A stretch of 14,424 nt of DNA from an uncultured Ruminococcus sp. (GCA_902772615.1 CACYBC010000016.1:1-14424); one strand, 5' to 3'; counted from the first letter of the stretch, positions 5,695 to 12,644 are shown. Numbers and translations are program-made. The notes: generated by a model from the sequence alone, not told the origin.

Positions 5695-7446
5695 TCAGCT
5701 GGAGACCGGTCCTCTGTACTCCAGGCAGAGCATCGTTATGTCGTCGAACTGTTCTGCGTCATTTACGAAATCATCCACGTCGGAGTGCATGCCGTTCAGG
5801 ATGTCCTCCGGGCTTCCGTCCCTGTTCCTGTTCAGGGATTCCAGCATCCTTTCGTTCCCGAACAGGACGTTCTCCGCATCCGCCGCCTCCGGGATACCGT
5901 CGGTGAACACGAACAGCTTTGCCCCGGATTCCAGCTGCAGTTCGTAATCCCTGTAGGTCATGCCGTCCATGCCGCCTATCACGAAGCCGTGGGGATCTCT
6001 GTACAGGCTGAACGTTCCGCCCGGCTGCATCAGCGCCGGATACTCATGTCCCGCGTTCGCAGCGGTAAGTTTCCCGGTGGAGATCTCCAGTATGCCGATC
6101 CACACCGTCACGAACATCTCTTCCCGGTTGTTGGAGCAGATCTGATGGTTGACCGTCTCCAGGACCTTGGCGGGAGTCATACCCGCCATGGCCACGTTCT
6201 GAACCAGTATCTTGGATATCATCATGAACAGCGCCGCGGGGACTCCCTTTCCGGATACGTCCGCAATCACCATGCACAGATGATCGTCGTCTATGAGGAA
6301 GAAGTCGTAGAAGTCCCCTCCCACTTCCTTGGCGGGGTCCATTACGGCGTATATGTCGAACTCCTCCCTCTCGGGGAACGCCGGAAAGATATTGGGCAGC
6401 ATGTCAGCCTGTATGCGGTTGGCCAGTGACAGCTCGGTGCTTATGCGCTCGCGCTCGGCGGTGACTCTGGTTAGGTTGCGCATGTAGACGCCCAGATCCT
6501 CCTCCATATATTTCATGGTCTCGCCCAGCCGCTCTATCTCGTCCCCTGTGCGTATGTCGAGGCCCGCGAAATGCCTCGCGTTCCGCTGCTCGTCGCTGCG
6601 GTCCCTGGTGTAAGCCTCCGCGGCCTCCGCCAGCTGGTTTATCGGCTTTACCATCTCCCTGTTTATCCGCCTGTTGGCCTCGAGCAGCACCCATGCAGCG
6701 ATCACGCCCAGCATCCCTATGTATATCCACAGGAACCTTCTGACGGTCGCCATGGCTGAGTTCATGTCGGTGTCGTAGAACACGAACACAGGTATCCCCT
6801 CCACCGCGCCGATCATGGTCCCCGCCATGCAGCGGTAGCCGTAGGGCTCCATGTCGATGGTCGTGGCCGGGATCTTCCCTATCCCGAACAGTTCGTCCAG
6901 GAAGTAGCTCCTGCCGTTCATCAGGTCATCGACGGAACTCTGCTCCAGCTCATCCCAGCTGCCGGGTGGGCAGAAGCTGTCATTGGGATCCGAGTCCGTC
7001 ACGAAGACCCTCCTGTTGGTCTCGGGATCCAGGAATGCGGTGAACGCTGCCATTCCGCCGTTGTTCTCCTGTATGCTTAGCAGCAGGAAGCGCAGATGCT
7101 CGAACTTCTCGTCCCTCACCGCGTCGAACTTCGAGAGAAGCGGCGAGTGCTTGTCCTGCAGCTGATCCCTCTCCTCCTCCGTCATGCCGTAGTATATCTG
7201 CATGACCATGGCCGCCTCATCCATCGCCGCTTCCTTGTCCATGAACTGGTTGGCTGTCCTCGACATCTGCCAGGTACGGTTGCGGTAATCCCTCCTGACG
7301 GAGGAATAGTACAGGTAATGCCCGAAGCTTACGGCTGCGACGCCCAGGACGGCAAGTATAAGGAAAAGCGCCCGGAAAGTCTTGCCCGTCAGGCTGCCTC
7401 TGATCTTCTGCTTTAAGCTGTTTGCGAAAGAGCTCTCTTCCCTCAT
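5695..7446 (-). CDS. Membrane-anchored HAMP-PP2C (SpoIIE/RsbU-type) serine phosphatase
   Basis: The 583-residue protein has, in order: a basic N-terminus, transmembrane helix 1 (about 24-48), an extracytoplasmic sensor region (about 50-235), transmembrane helix 2 (about 238-256), a HAMP-like linker with MVKPINQLAEAAEAYT (265-280) and GDEIERLGETMKYMEEDL, a coiled coil (about 325-350, with the LANRIQADMLPNIFP signature) and a PP2C domain (about 365-577). Metal-site motifs are GGDFYDFF (376-383), ADVSGKG (395-401), TDG (515-517) and DDIT (568-571), all intact. Such proteins dephosphorylate anti-sigma-factor antagonists in response to an external cue. No anti-sigma factor or antagonist gene is in the window, so the partner is unknown. 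AAGGAA five bases upstream supports the start at 7446. It is transcribed alone, from its own promoter. Confidence 0.92.
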   Translation of the reverse strand: MREESSFANSLKQKIRGSLTGKTFRALFLILAVLGVAAVSFGHYLYYSSVRRDYRNRTWQMSRTANQFMDKEAAMDEAAMVMQIYYGMTEEERDQLQDKHSPLLSKFDAVRDEKFEHLRFLLLSIQENNGGMAAFTAFLDPETNRRVFVTDSDPNDSFCPPGSWDELEQSSVDDLMNGRSYFLDELFGIGKIPATTIDMEPYGYRCMAGTMIGAVEGIPVFVFYDTDMNSAMATVRRFLWIYIGMLGVIAAWVLLEANRRINREMVKPINQLAEAAEAYTRDRSDEQRNARHFAGLDIRTGDEIERLGETMKYMEEDLGVYMRNLTRVTAERERISTELSLANRIQADMLPNIFPAFPEREEFDIYAVMDPAKEVGGDFYDFFLIDDDHLCMVIADVSGKGVPAALFMMISKILVQNVAMAGMTPAKVLETVNHQICSNNREEMFVTVWIGILEISTGKLTAANAGHEYPALMQPGGTFSLYRDPHGFVIGGMDGMTYRDYELQLESGAKLFVFTDGIPEAADAENVLFGNERMLESLNRNRDGSPEDILNGMHSDVDDFVNDAEQFDDITMLCLEYRGPVSS

Positions 7447-7477
7447 CGGTGTGTTCCTTGTCTTGGAGATATAGAAG

Positions 7478-7486
7478 ATTATAGCA
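7478..7486 (-). promoter_or_regulatory. Extended -10 promoter of the PP2C gene
   Basis: The minus strand reads TGCTATAAT from 7486 to 7478, about 32 bp upstream of the ATG. It is the same nonamer as at the TIGR04076 and deoR promoters. No clear -35 lies at 17 bp. Confidence 0.58.
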
Positions 7487-7517
7487 CAGCTGCGGAGCCG
7501 TCAGACGGACCTCAGGC

Positions 7518-7544
7518 AAAAAAAGAAGGGCCTCCAGGTCCTTC
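7518..7544 (-). terminator. Terminator of the pfkB-EIIBC-esterase-EIIA operon
   Basis: Bases 7525-7533 pair with 7536-7544 (9 bp with one A/C mismatch on the minus-strand RNA), followed on the minus strand by seven T residues (complement of 7518-7524). It lies 23 bp after the EIIA stop and separates the PTS operon from the PP2C promoter. Confidence 0.85.
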
Positions 7545-7567
7545 CTCGATTGATCATATTTGTATTC

Positions 7568-8083
7568 TCAGTCTTCGCAGAAACAGAACAGGCAGTCGCC
7601 TGTCGACACGGCACTGCTGTCGGTGAATATCGCCGTACCGAGATCTTCCGAATTTGTGACTACCACCGCCACTGTGCACGGATGTCCCGCAGCTGCGATC
7701 GCTTTTCTGTCGAAAGTCAGAAGCAGCTCACCCTTCCTGACCTTCTGTCCCTTAGACACCTTAATGGAGAAGCCCTTTCCCTTCATCTCCACCGTGTCCA
7801 CGCCGACATGGACCAGGATGTCCATTCCTCCGCTTTCCAGACCCACGGCATGTCCCGTGGACGGCGCGCTGGTTATCTCTCCGTCGGCAGGAGCATATAT
7901 CCTGCCGTCGGAAGGTTCGATGCCGCATCCCTGGCCCAGGATCCCCTGCGAGAATACCGGATCGGGAAACTCAGTCAGGGGCATCACTGATCCGCTCACC
8001 GGAGAATATACGTGCATGGGCTCGCATACCGGATCCACATCTGCCATTCTGTTTATATTGAGAAATCTGTCAAACAGTCCCAT
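7568..8083 (-). CDS. PTS glucose-type EIIA protein
   Basis: This standalone 171-residue EIIA of the Glc superfamily (PF00358) receives phosphate from HPr and passes it to an EIIB domain. Landmarks are SPVSGSVMPL (27-36), FSQGILGQGCGIEPSDGRIYAPADG, GHAVGL with His78 (the active-site partner) and ILVHVGVDTVEMKG with His92, the phosphorylated histidine. The adjacent EIIBC lacks its own EIIA domain, so the two almost certainly form one permease. The start at 8083 follows AAAGGA, which overlaps the esterase stop (12-bp gap), so the genes are tightly coupled. The C-terminus is unusually Cys-rich (CLFCFC). Crr-like service to other permeases is also possible. Confidence 0.92.
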   Translation of the reverse strand: MGLFDRFLNINRMADVDPVCEPMHVYSPVSGSVMPLTEFPDPVFSQGILGQGCGIEPSDGRIYAPADGEITSAPSTGHAVGLESGGMDILVHVGVDTVEMKGKGFSIKVSKGQKVRKGELLLTFDRKAIAAAGHPCTVAVVVTNSEDLGTAIFTDSSAVSTGDCLFCFCED

Positions 8084-8095
8084 ATTTTCGTTCCT

Positions 8096-9193
8096 TTACA
8101 TCGACTTAAGTTCATCCGCCATGCACAGGCATATCTCCTCGGCCTGCACCGTGGTCCCGATCATATCCAGTATACCGTGATCGCATCCGCAGTACTTCAC
8201 AAGGCGTACGTTCACACCGAGTCTCTTAAGCTTCTTTGCGAACTGTTCGCCGCTGATCCTCAGATAGTCGAACTCAGCATTGTTGATGACGGTCTCGGGA
8301 AACCTGGAGAGTACATCATCAGAAGCGAGATATGCCGATATCATCGGATCATGGCTGTCGGTGTACTGCTGGCAGTACAGGTTAGGCGTGCCCTTGACCA
8401 TATTGTTCTTGATCCTGTCCACCCGGCTGAGGGCTATATCGCGCTGTTCCTCAAGCATCGGGTAGCTGTCATAGGACCAGACGTAATCATCTATGTCTTC
8501 GAGAGGACGTCCGTCCGGTGCAGGATAGAGCAGGTATATCTTCCTTATCATCCCCGCGCCATCCAGGATGTCCTTCTGCGCGCATGCGCATGTCAGCACG
8601 CCGCCGGCGGAGTCTCCGGCGACCATGAGCTTCGAGCGGTCCACGCAGAGCTCTCCGGCGTTGTCATATACATACCTGACCGCCGCATAGCAGTCATCGT
8701 GGGCGCCGGGATACGGTGTTTCGGGGGCGAGCCTGTATTCTGGATAAACCACCGTGGCCCCTGACTGCTCGGCGACATAAGCCATCTGCTTTCCGAACAG
8801 ATCTATGTTTCCGGCGGTAAATCCGCCGCCGTGCAGATAGACCATTACGGGAGTCACGGCATCGCCTATGTCCGCTCTGCGGTAGATAAAGAGATCTATG
8901 TAGTGGTCTCCGTTGACGTGGATGAGTCTCTCGTCGCATACGACCTCTGTCTCTGTGATGTCGTAGGTGACCTTGTCGGGGCGGTTGCGTTCGTTGGAGA
9001 GACGGAACCCGCCTTTTGCCCTGTTGCTGAACATCTTCTTTTTGTTGGCGGCGATCTCGTAGAGCCTGGGATCCATCGCGTGTTCCCTTCTGTCGTCTGG
9101 CACCGGCTTGAACAGCACCTGCATACCGTCTTCTTCCGATGTGTACTGCAGATCGCGGATCGCCTGCACGAGGGCCTTGTCGTATTTTCTCAT
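8096..9193 (-). CDS. Cytoplasmic HSL-family alpha/beta hydrolase (acyl/acetyl esterase)
   Basis: This 365-residue alpha/beta hydrolase (PF07859 type) has HGGGF (121-125, oxyanion hole), GDSAGG with nucleophile Ser195, Asp309 in AEFDYLR and His339 in CDHG: a complete triad. There is no signal peptide or membrane helix, so it acts inside the cell. A region of about 90 residues, rich in charge, precedes the core. I chose the ATG at 9193 because GAAAGG is eight bases upstream; an in-frame ATG at 9262 would add 23 residues encoded across a strong RNA hairpin. It sits between EIIBC and EIIA in a PTS operon, which suggests deacylation of an imported sugar phosphate or glycoside. A lipase-like or detoxification role cannot be excluded. 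Confidence 0.88.
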   Translation of the reverse strand: MRKYDKALVQAIRDLQYTSEEDGMQVLFKPVPDDRREHAMDPRLYEIAANKKKMFSNRAKGGFRLSNERNRPDKVTYDITETEVVCDERLIHVNGDHYIDLFIYRRADIGDAVTPVMVYLHGGGFTAGNIDLFGKQMAYVAEQSGATVVYPEYRLAPETPYPGAHDDCYAAVRYVYDNAGELCVDRSKLMVAGDSAGGVLTCACAQKDILDGAGMIRKIYLLYPAPDGRPLEDIDDYVWSYDSYPMLEEQRDIALSRVDRIKNNMVKGTPNLYCQQYTDSHDPMISAYLASDDVLSRFPETVINNAEFDYLRISGEQFAKKLKRLGVNVRLVKYCGCDHGILDMIGTTVQAEEICLCMADELKSM

Positions 9194-9223
9194 CTTGTCT
9201 GCCTTTCTGGTGGGTTTGTCCTT

Positions 9224-9257
9224 GCAGTGTGCCCCCTGCCGAGGCAAGGGGCACTGC
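9224..9257 (-). other. Strong intercistronic RNA hairpin between EIIBC and esterase genes
   Basis: Bases 9224-9239 and 9244-9257 form a GC-rich stem (GCAGTG...CCCC against GGGGCACTGC, with a 2-nt bulge) in the 102-bp gap after the EIIBC stop. No T-run follows in the direction of transcription, so it looks like an mRNA processing or stability element rather than a simple terminator. Confidence 0.55.
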
Positions 9258-9295
9258 AGCATATTGTCAGTGGAGTCTATGAAAAGTGGCCGGTC

Positions 9296-10720
9296 TTATG
9301 CGTCCTCTTCATCGGTGTATCCGGAGTCGTCCCACTTGGTGGCCCAGACGCCCACGAAGGTGACGACTGCCATGATCGCTACTCCGATAAGAGCCTTGAC
9401 GAAGTTGGCGGTGTCATGATTCGGTCCCATGTACAGCAGGATGTTGGTCAGCGAGTATCCGCCGAAGCCGTAGCACTTGAGGCCTACGATGCCTGCGTAG
9501 ATGGATGTGATGAACGCGCTGGCGAAGAACACGCCGTAGAGCACGGGCATCTTGTAGATGATGCCGTATGTGGTGGGCTCGGAGATGCCGCCGAACAGAG
9601 CAGATACGGTGGATGTGAAGCCGTACTGCTTCAGCTTGTTCTTCTTTGTCTTGAGAGCTACCCACAGCGCCAGGAATCCGGGCGTGATGGTGCAGCAGAA
9701 GAACCAGATGTTTATAAGGTCGTCATATCCGACTTCGGCAAGAGACTGCAGAGCGATGGGTATGAGCGCCATGTGGAATCCGGGCATGAACGTTCCAACC
9801 GTTGTCGAGAAGATTATGATGGCGGGAACAGCCAGCCAAGGCACCGTGTTGCGGATCCATACGAGTCCTGCATAGATGTAGTTGGTCACGAGTCCGCCGA
9901 GAGGAGCAAACAGAGGCAGCGTGATGAGCGACATCAGGAACAGCAGCAGGAAGGGCTTGAGGAAGTGGCGCACGCTGTTGGGCAGCACCTTCTTGAGCCA
10001 GTTGTCCAGTTTGGACATGACCCAGACCGCGAGGACCACCTGCAGCACCGATCCGTTATAGGTGCTGAGAAGCGTGGGGATCCCGAAGTAGCTGGTGAAT
10101 CCGGTCTCGGATCCGGCGTTGACCAGGTTGACCCAGTCGGGGTGGATGAGCCATGCGGCGAGCACCATCGCGAGGACAGGCTCTGTGCCGAACTTCTGGG
10201 CGGATGTGTATGCCACGTAGATGGGCATGAAATAGAAGACTGACTGTGCGAGAGCGTTAGCTATCACATAGGTGGAGCTCGCTGGATCCATGACTCCGCA
10301 GAGCTGCAGGACCAGAAGCAGGCAGGTGATGAATCCGGCTGCGATCAGAGCGGGGATGACCGGGCTGAGTACGCTGGACATCATGAGCAGGAATCCGGCG
10401 AAGCGCTCGAGAAGAGTCTTGTGCTCTCCGGGACCGGCTTCCACTTCGCCTCCGAGCTTTACCTTTCCCTGCAGCTGCTTTGCAGTTGCGTTGTACAGAT
10501 CCTCAACGATCTGTCCTACGATCACCTGGACCTGTCCGTTGCGGTTCTCGAGACCGAGAACGCCGTCCAGCTTTCCAAGCTTTTCCGTGTCGACGGCTGA
10601 CTCGTCCTTGACGTTCAGGCGCAGACGTGTTGCGCAGTGGGTGATGTTGGTAAGGTTGTCCGTACCGCCAACGAGCTCGATGATACGGCCCGCCCACTCT
10701 TCGTAATTGCGGTTTGCCAT
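9296..10720 (-). CDS. PTS EIIBC, beta-glucoside type (Glc superfamily)
   Basis: This 474-residue membrane permease has an N-terminal EIIB domain (about 1-85) with the phosphocysteine motif ITHCATRLRL (Cys29), a hydrophilic linker (86-104) and an EIIC domain (about 105-460) with roughly ten hydrophobic segments and the loop GGISEPTTYG (377-386), equivalent to the GITEP signature. It imports and phosphorylates a sugar. Family members use beta-glucosides, sucrose, trehalose or MurNAc, so the substrate cannot be called. Unlike BglF it has no fused EIIA domain; the matching EIIA is encoded two genes downstream. The start at 10720 follows GAAAGGG. The gene lies 69 bp after the pfkB-like gene, with a hairpin and an inverted repeat in between. 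The C-terminus is acidic. Confidence 0.92.
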   Translation of the reverse strand: MANRNYEEWAGRIIELVGGTDNLTNITHCATRLRLNVKDESAVDTEKLGKLDGVLGLENRNGQVQVIVGQIVEDLYNATAKQLQGKVKLGGEVEAGPGEHKTLLERFAGFLLMMSSVLSPVIPALIAAGFITCLLLVLQLCGVMDPASSTYVIANALAQSVFYFMPIYVAYTSAQKFGTEPVLAMVLAAWLIHPDWVNLVNAGSETGFTSYFGIPTLLSTYNGSVLQVVLAVWVMSKLDNWLKKVLPNSVRHFLKPFLLLFLMSLITLPLFAPLGGLVTNYIYAGLVWIRNTVPWLAVPAIIIFSTTVGTFMPGFHMALIPIALQSLAEVGYDDLINIWFFCCTITPGFLALWVALKTKKNKLKQYGFTSTVSALFGGISEPTTYGIIYKMPVLYGVFFASAFITSIYAGIVGLKCYGFGGYSLTNILLYMGPNHDTANFVKALIGVAIMAVVTFVGVWATKWDDSGYTDEEDA

Positions 10721-10746
10721 AGCTTTACCCTTTCTTTCCTCATTAT

Positions 10747-10762
10747 TGAAAATGACGTTTCA
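10747..10762. repeat. Inverted repeat TGAAA-N6-TTTCA upstream of EIIBC
   Basis: A perfect 5-bp inverted repeat with a 6-bp centre lies in the pfkB-EIIBC gap. It resembles a catabolite-responsive element, but the centre is 2 bp too long for a standard cre, so CcpA binding is doubtful. Confidence 0.3.
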
Positions 10763-10780
10763 TTGCTTTCATCTATTCAG

Positions 10781-10801
10781 ATGCAGCCCTCACGGCTGCA
10801 T
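10781..10801 (-). other. Hairpin across the pfkB stop codon
   Basis: ATGCAGCC (10781-10788) and GGCTGCAT (10794-10801) form a perfect 8-bp stem with a 5-nt loop; the loop includes the stop codon of the kinase gene. No U-run follows, so it is probably a processing, stability or partial-attenuation element ahead of EIIBC. Confidence 0.45.
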
Positions 10802-11716
10802 GTCTGACACTTCCATAAGCGGGAGGAACCTCTCTATGTCCTCCGCCGTAATGTCCTCCACCCTGGAGGCGGTGGCGTTGCCCGCGGCTCCGCCGTATCT
10901 CAGCGCTTCCCTGACGCCTTTTCCCTTCTCGGATGCCCCGAGGAAGGAAGCCAGCATCGCGTCTCCGGCCCCGACCTTGTTGAGCATCACCGTGTCGGGA
11001 TGAGTCAGCCTCAGCCGGTGTGTGCCGTCCACGTACATCGCGCCGTCTTTTCCGAGGGAGAGCAGCACGGCTCCCACTCCCGATCCGACAAGTCTGTCCA
11101 GCGCCTGCGGCGCAGTCTGCAGATCCAGTCCTTCCGTGCCAAGTATCAGTCCAAGCTCGTAGAGATTCGGCTTTATGAGATCCGGGGCGCACCTGATCAG
11201 AGTCCCGGGGCTCATCTTCTCCATGTCGATCACGAGCTTCGCGCCTGCTCCGCGGATGATGTCCGACGCGTCTGTCAGGAACTGCTCATCGAGCCCCTGC
11301 ATCATGCTCCCGCTGATGACAACCGTGTCATTCTCCCCTGCCGCGCCGAACAGATCCAGCAGTTCGTTCCTCTGCTCCTCGCCTACGGAGGGGCCGGTGC
11401 CGTTTATGCACAGCGCCTTGTGGTCGTACATGGCCTTGAGATTGATGCGGTTGTTGCCTTCTGTGCGGACCGGCACTATCTCTATGTTCTCATCGTCCCG
11501 GAAGGAATCCCGGATGAAGTCGCCCGTGAATCCTCCCAGCAGCGCCACGGCTCTGGAAGGAACGCCAAGCACGCTGAGGACCTTTGAGACGTTGAGTCCC
11601 TTTCCGCCCGCCTTGAACAGTTCGTCCGTTCCCCTGTTCACCTCATCGATCATCAGCTCGCCGCCGAGGGTGATGAAGTAATCGATCGCGGGATTGAGCG
11701 TCACCGTGTAGATCAT
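10790..11716 (-). CDS. PfkB-family sugar kinase, 1-phosphofructokinase/tagatose-6-phosphate kinase-like
   Basis: This 308-residue PfkB (ribokinase-fold) kinase begins MIYTVTLNPAIDY, typical of FruK/LacC, and carries AGGKGLNVSKVL (36-47, substrate-binding glycine motif), KPNLYELG (182-189) and VGAGDAM with catalytic base Asp252. It phosphorylates a sugar phosphate with ATP. The segment that usually reads DTSG in FruK/LacC proteins is DMEKMSPG (164-171), so substrate choice may differ. The start at 11716 is fixed by AGGAGA seven bases upstream; an in-frame ATG at 11758 would overlap the promoter and lacks this spacing. It is the first gene of the operon divergent from deoR. FruK normally pairs with a fructose EII, but here it precedes a beta-glucoside-type EIIBC, so I leave the symbol blank. 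Confidence 0.88.
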   Translation of the reverse strand: MIYTVTLNPAIDYFITLGGELMIDEVNRGTDELFKAGGKGLNVSKVLSVLGVPSRAVALLGGFTGDFIRDSFRDDENIEIVPVRTEGNNRINLKAMYDHKALCINGTGPSVGEEQRNELLDLFGAAGENDTVVISGSMMQGLDEQFLTDASDIIRGAGAKLVIDMEKMSPGTLIRCAPDLIKPNLYELGLILGTEGLDLQTAPQALDRLVGSGVGAVLLSLGKDGAMYVDGTHRLRLTHPDTVMLNKVGAGDAMLASFLGASEKGKGVREALRYGGAAGNATASRVEDITAEDIERFLPLMEVSDMQP

Positions 11717-11774
11717 TGCCGGTCTCCTTTCGTGTTGTTTTCTGCCATGAATATACACATATCTTCCAATCGCT

Positions 11775-11802
11775 ACAATAGATAATTGTGTAACTGTGAC
11801 AA
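11775..11802 (-). promoter_or_regulatory. Candidate promoter of the pfkB-EIIBC-esterase-EIIA operon
   Basis: On the minus strand TTGTCA (11802-11797) is 16 bp from TATTGT (11780-11775), a modest match. A perfect TATAAT on the same strand at 11834-11829 has no usable -35. The first option leaves a leader of about 50 nt and puts an AAATGATCA operator copy at its -35 edge. Confidence 0.35.
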
Positions 11803-11867
11803 ATGATCATCATTATTTGTGCTATAATATTATAAAACGATCAAATGATCATTCCGAGTGATCATTT
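11801..11867. promoter_or_regulatory. DeoR-type operator cluster, three AAATGATCA copies
   Basis: AAATGATCA occurs at 11801-11809 and 11843-11851 (direct, 42 bp apart) and, inverted, as TGATCATTT at 11859-11867. The last two form a perfect 9-bp inverted repeat with a 7-bp spacer, just downstream of the deoR -10. The first lies upstream of that -10 and abuts the candidate pfkB promoter. This suits autoregulation and joint control of the divergent operon, possibly with looping. Assignment to the DeoR protein is inferred from adjacency. Confidence 0.6.
11820..11828 (+). promoter_or_regulatory. Extended -10 promoter of deoR
   Basis: TGCTATAAT at 11820-11828 is a perfect extended -10 with no good -35 at 17 bp. 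The start would be near 11835, so operator copies 2 and 3 fall in the transcribed leader. Confidence 0.6.
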
Positions 11868-11885
11868 CGCAGGGAGGACATCCGG

Positions 11886-12644
11886 ATGACCAAGCAGTTC
11901 AGATGGAGACTTATAACCGAGACGCTGACGGAGAGACAGACCGCGACGGTGGAGGAGCTCACGGAGATACTCAGGGTATCCCCAGCCACCGTGAGGCGGG
12001 ACCTGGCGGAGATGGAGGGCCTGAGGATGCTGACCCGTTATCACGGCGGTGCCAGGATAAGCAGCATCCAGAGCGAAGAGCCCCACATGATAATAAAGAG
12101 CGAGCTCAACCAGAAGGAGAAGACATCCATAGCCATAAAGGCAGCCAGGCTGATCTCCGACGACCAGATGGTGTTCCTGGACGCCGGAAGCACCACCTTC
12201 GGGATGATAAGGTACATAACCGCCAAGAACATAACCGTGGTCACGCCCGGCATACCTCATCTCACCGCTCTGTACGAGCGCGACATAACCACCATAGCTC
12301 TGGGAGGTCCCGTGAGACCCGAGACCCAGGCGATCGCCGGCAGGCAGACCGTCGAGATGATAGAGAGCATGTATTTCGACGTGGCGTTCATGGGGGTCAA
12401 CGGCATCCACGATAAGATCGGCTTCACCACGTCCAACGAGAGCGAGGCCGCCACCAAGCAGGCCGCCATATCCAGGAGCAGCAGCCCGTATGTGCTGGCG
12501 GACAGCTCCAAATTCGGCCATCTGAGCCCATTCTCCTTCGGGAAACTGGAGGACGCGGTGATAGTTTCCACCTCTGTCCCCGATCCCTTCATAGAAGCCG
12601 GAGCCAGATATCTGCTGACCGGCGGAAGAGCGGGAAACGCATAA
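11886..12644 (+). CDS. DeoR-family transcriptional repressor of sugar metabolism
   Basis: The 252-residue protein has an N-terminal winged helix-turn-helix (about 5-57), including ATVEELTEILRVSPATVRRDLAEM and the wing LTRYHGG, and a C-terminal DeoR effector domain (about 75-235) with LDAGSTT (98-104), VVTPGIPHLTAL, LGGPVRPETQ and ADSSKFG. The effector domain resembles sugar isomerases and usually binds a phosphorylated sugar. The start at 11886 follows GGGAGGA seven bases upstream. It is divergent from the pfkB-PTS operon, with TGATCA operators between them, and a matching operator occurs at fucO. Isoleucine is mostly ATA here, in sharp contrast with fucO, which may reflect low expression or a different origin. 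It ends at a shared terminator. Confidence 0.93.
   Translation: MTKQFRWRLITETLTERQTATVEELTEILRVSPATVRRDLAEMEGLRMLTRYHGGARISSIQSEEPHMIIKSELNQKEKTSIAIKAARLISDDQMVFLDAGSTTFGMIRYITAKNITVVTPGIPHLTALYERDITTIALGGPVRPETQAIAGRQTVEMIESMYFDVAFMGVNGIHDKIGFTTSNESEAATKQAAISRSSSPYVLADSSKFGHLSPFSFGKLEDAVIVSTSVPDPFIEAGARYLLTGGRAGNA

Noticed and set aside
7551..7556. TGATCA between the EIIA stop and its terminator, as another DeoR operator
   Set aside because: Lone 6-bp palindrome without the AAT flank or a partner, in a 3' region; several TGATCA words are expected by chance in a window of this size, and others occur inside coding regions (for example near 4036 and 11190).
9194..9262. Upstream ATG for the esterase at 9262
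   Set aside because: The extra 23 codons run through a strong hairpin and are unlike the family; GAAAGG eight bases before 9193 supports the later start.
8831..10243. Long plus-strand open frame opposite the esterase and EIIBC genes (470 codons)
   Set aside because: His/Glu/Gly-rich shadow translation with no domain; both minus-strand genes have intact catalytic motifs and ribosome binding sites.
10747..10762. Catabolite-responsive element (cre) for CcpA upstream of EIIBC
   Set aside because: TGAAA and TTTCA are separated by 6 bp rather than the 4 bp of a standard cre, so I list it only as an inverted repeat.
11717..11758. Upstream ATG for the PfkB-like kinase at 11758
   Set aside because: It would add 14 atypical residues and overlap the Shine-Dalgarno (AGGAGA) that serves the ATG at 11716, where the family-typical MIYTVTLNPA begins.
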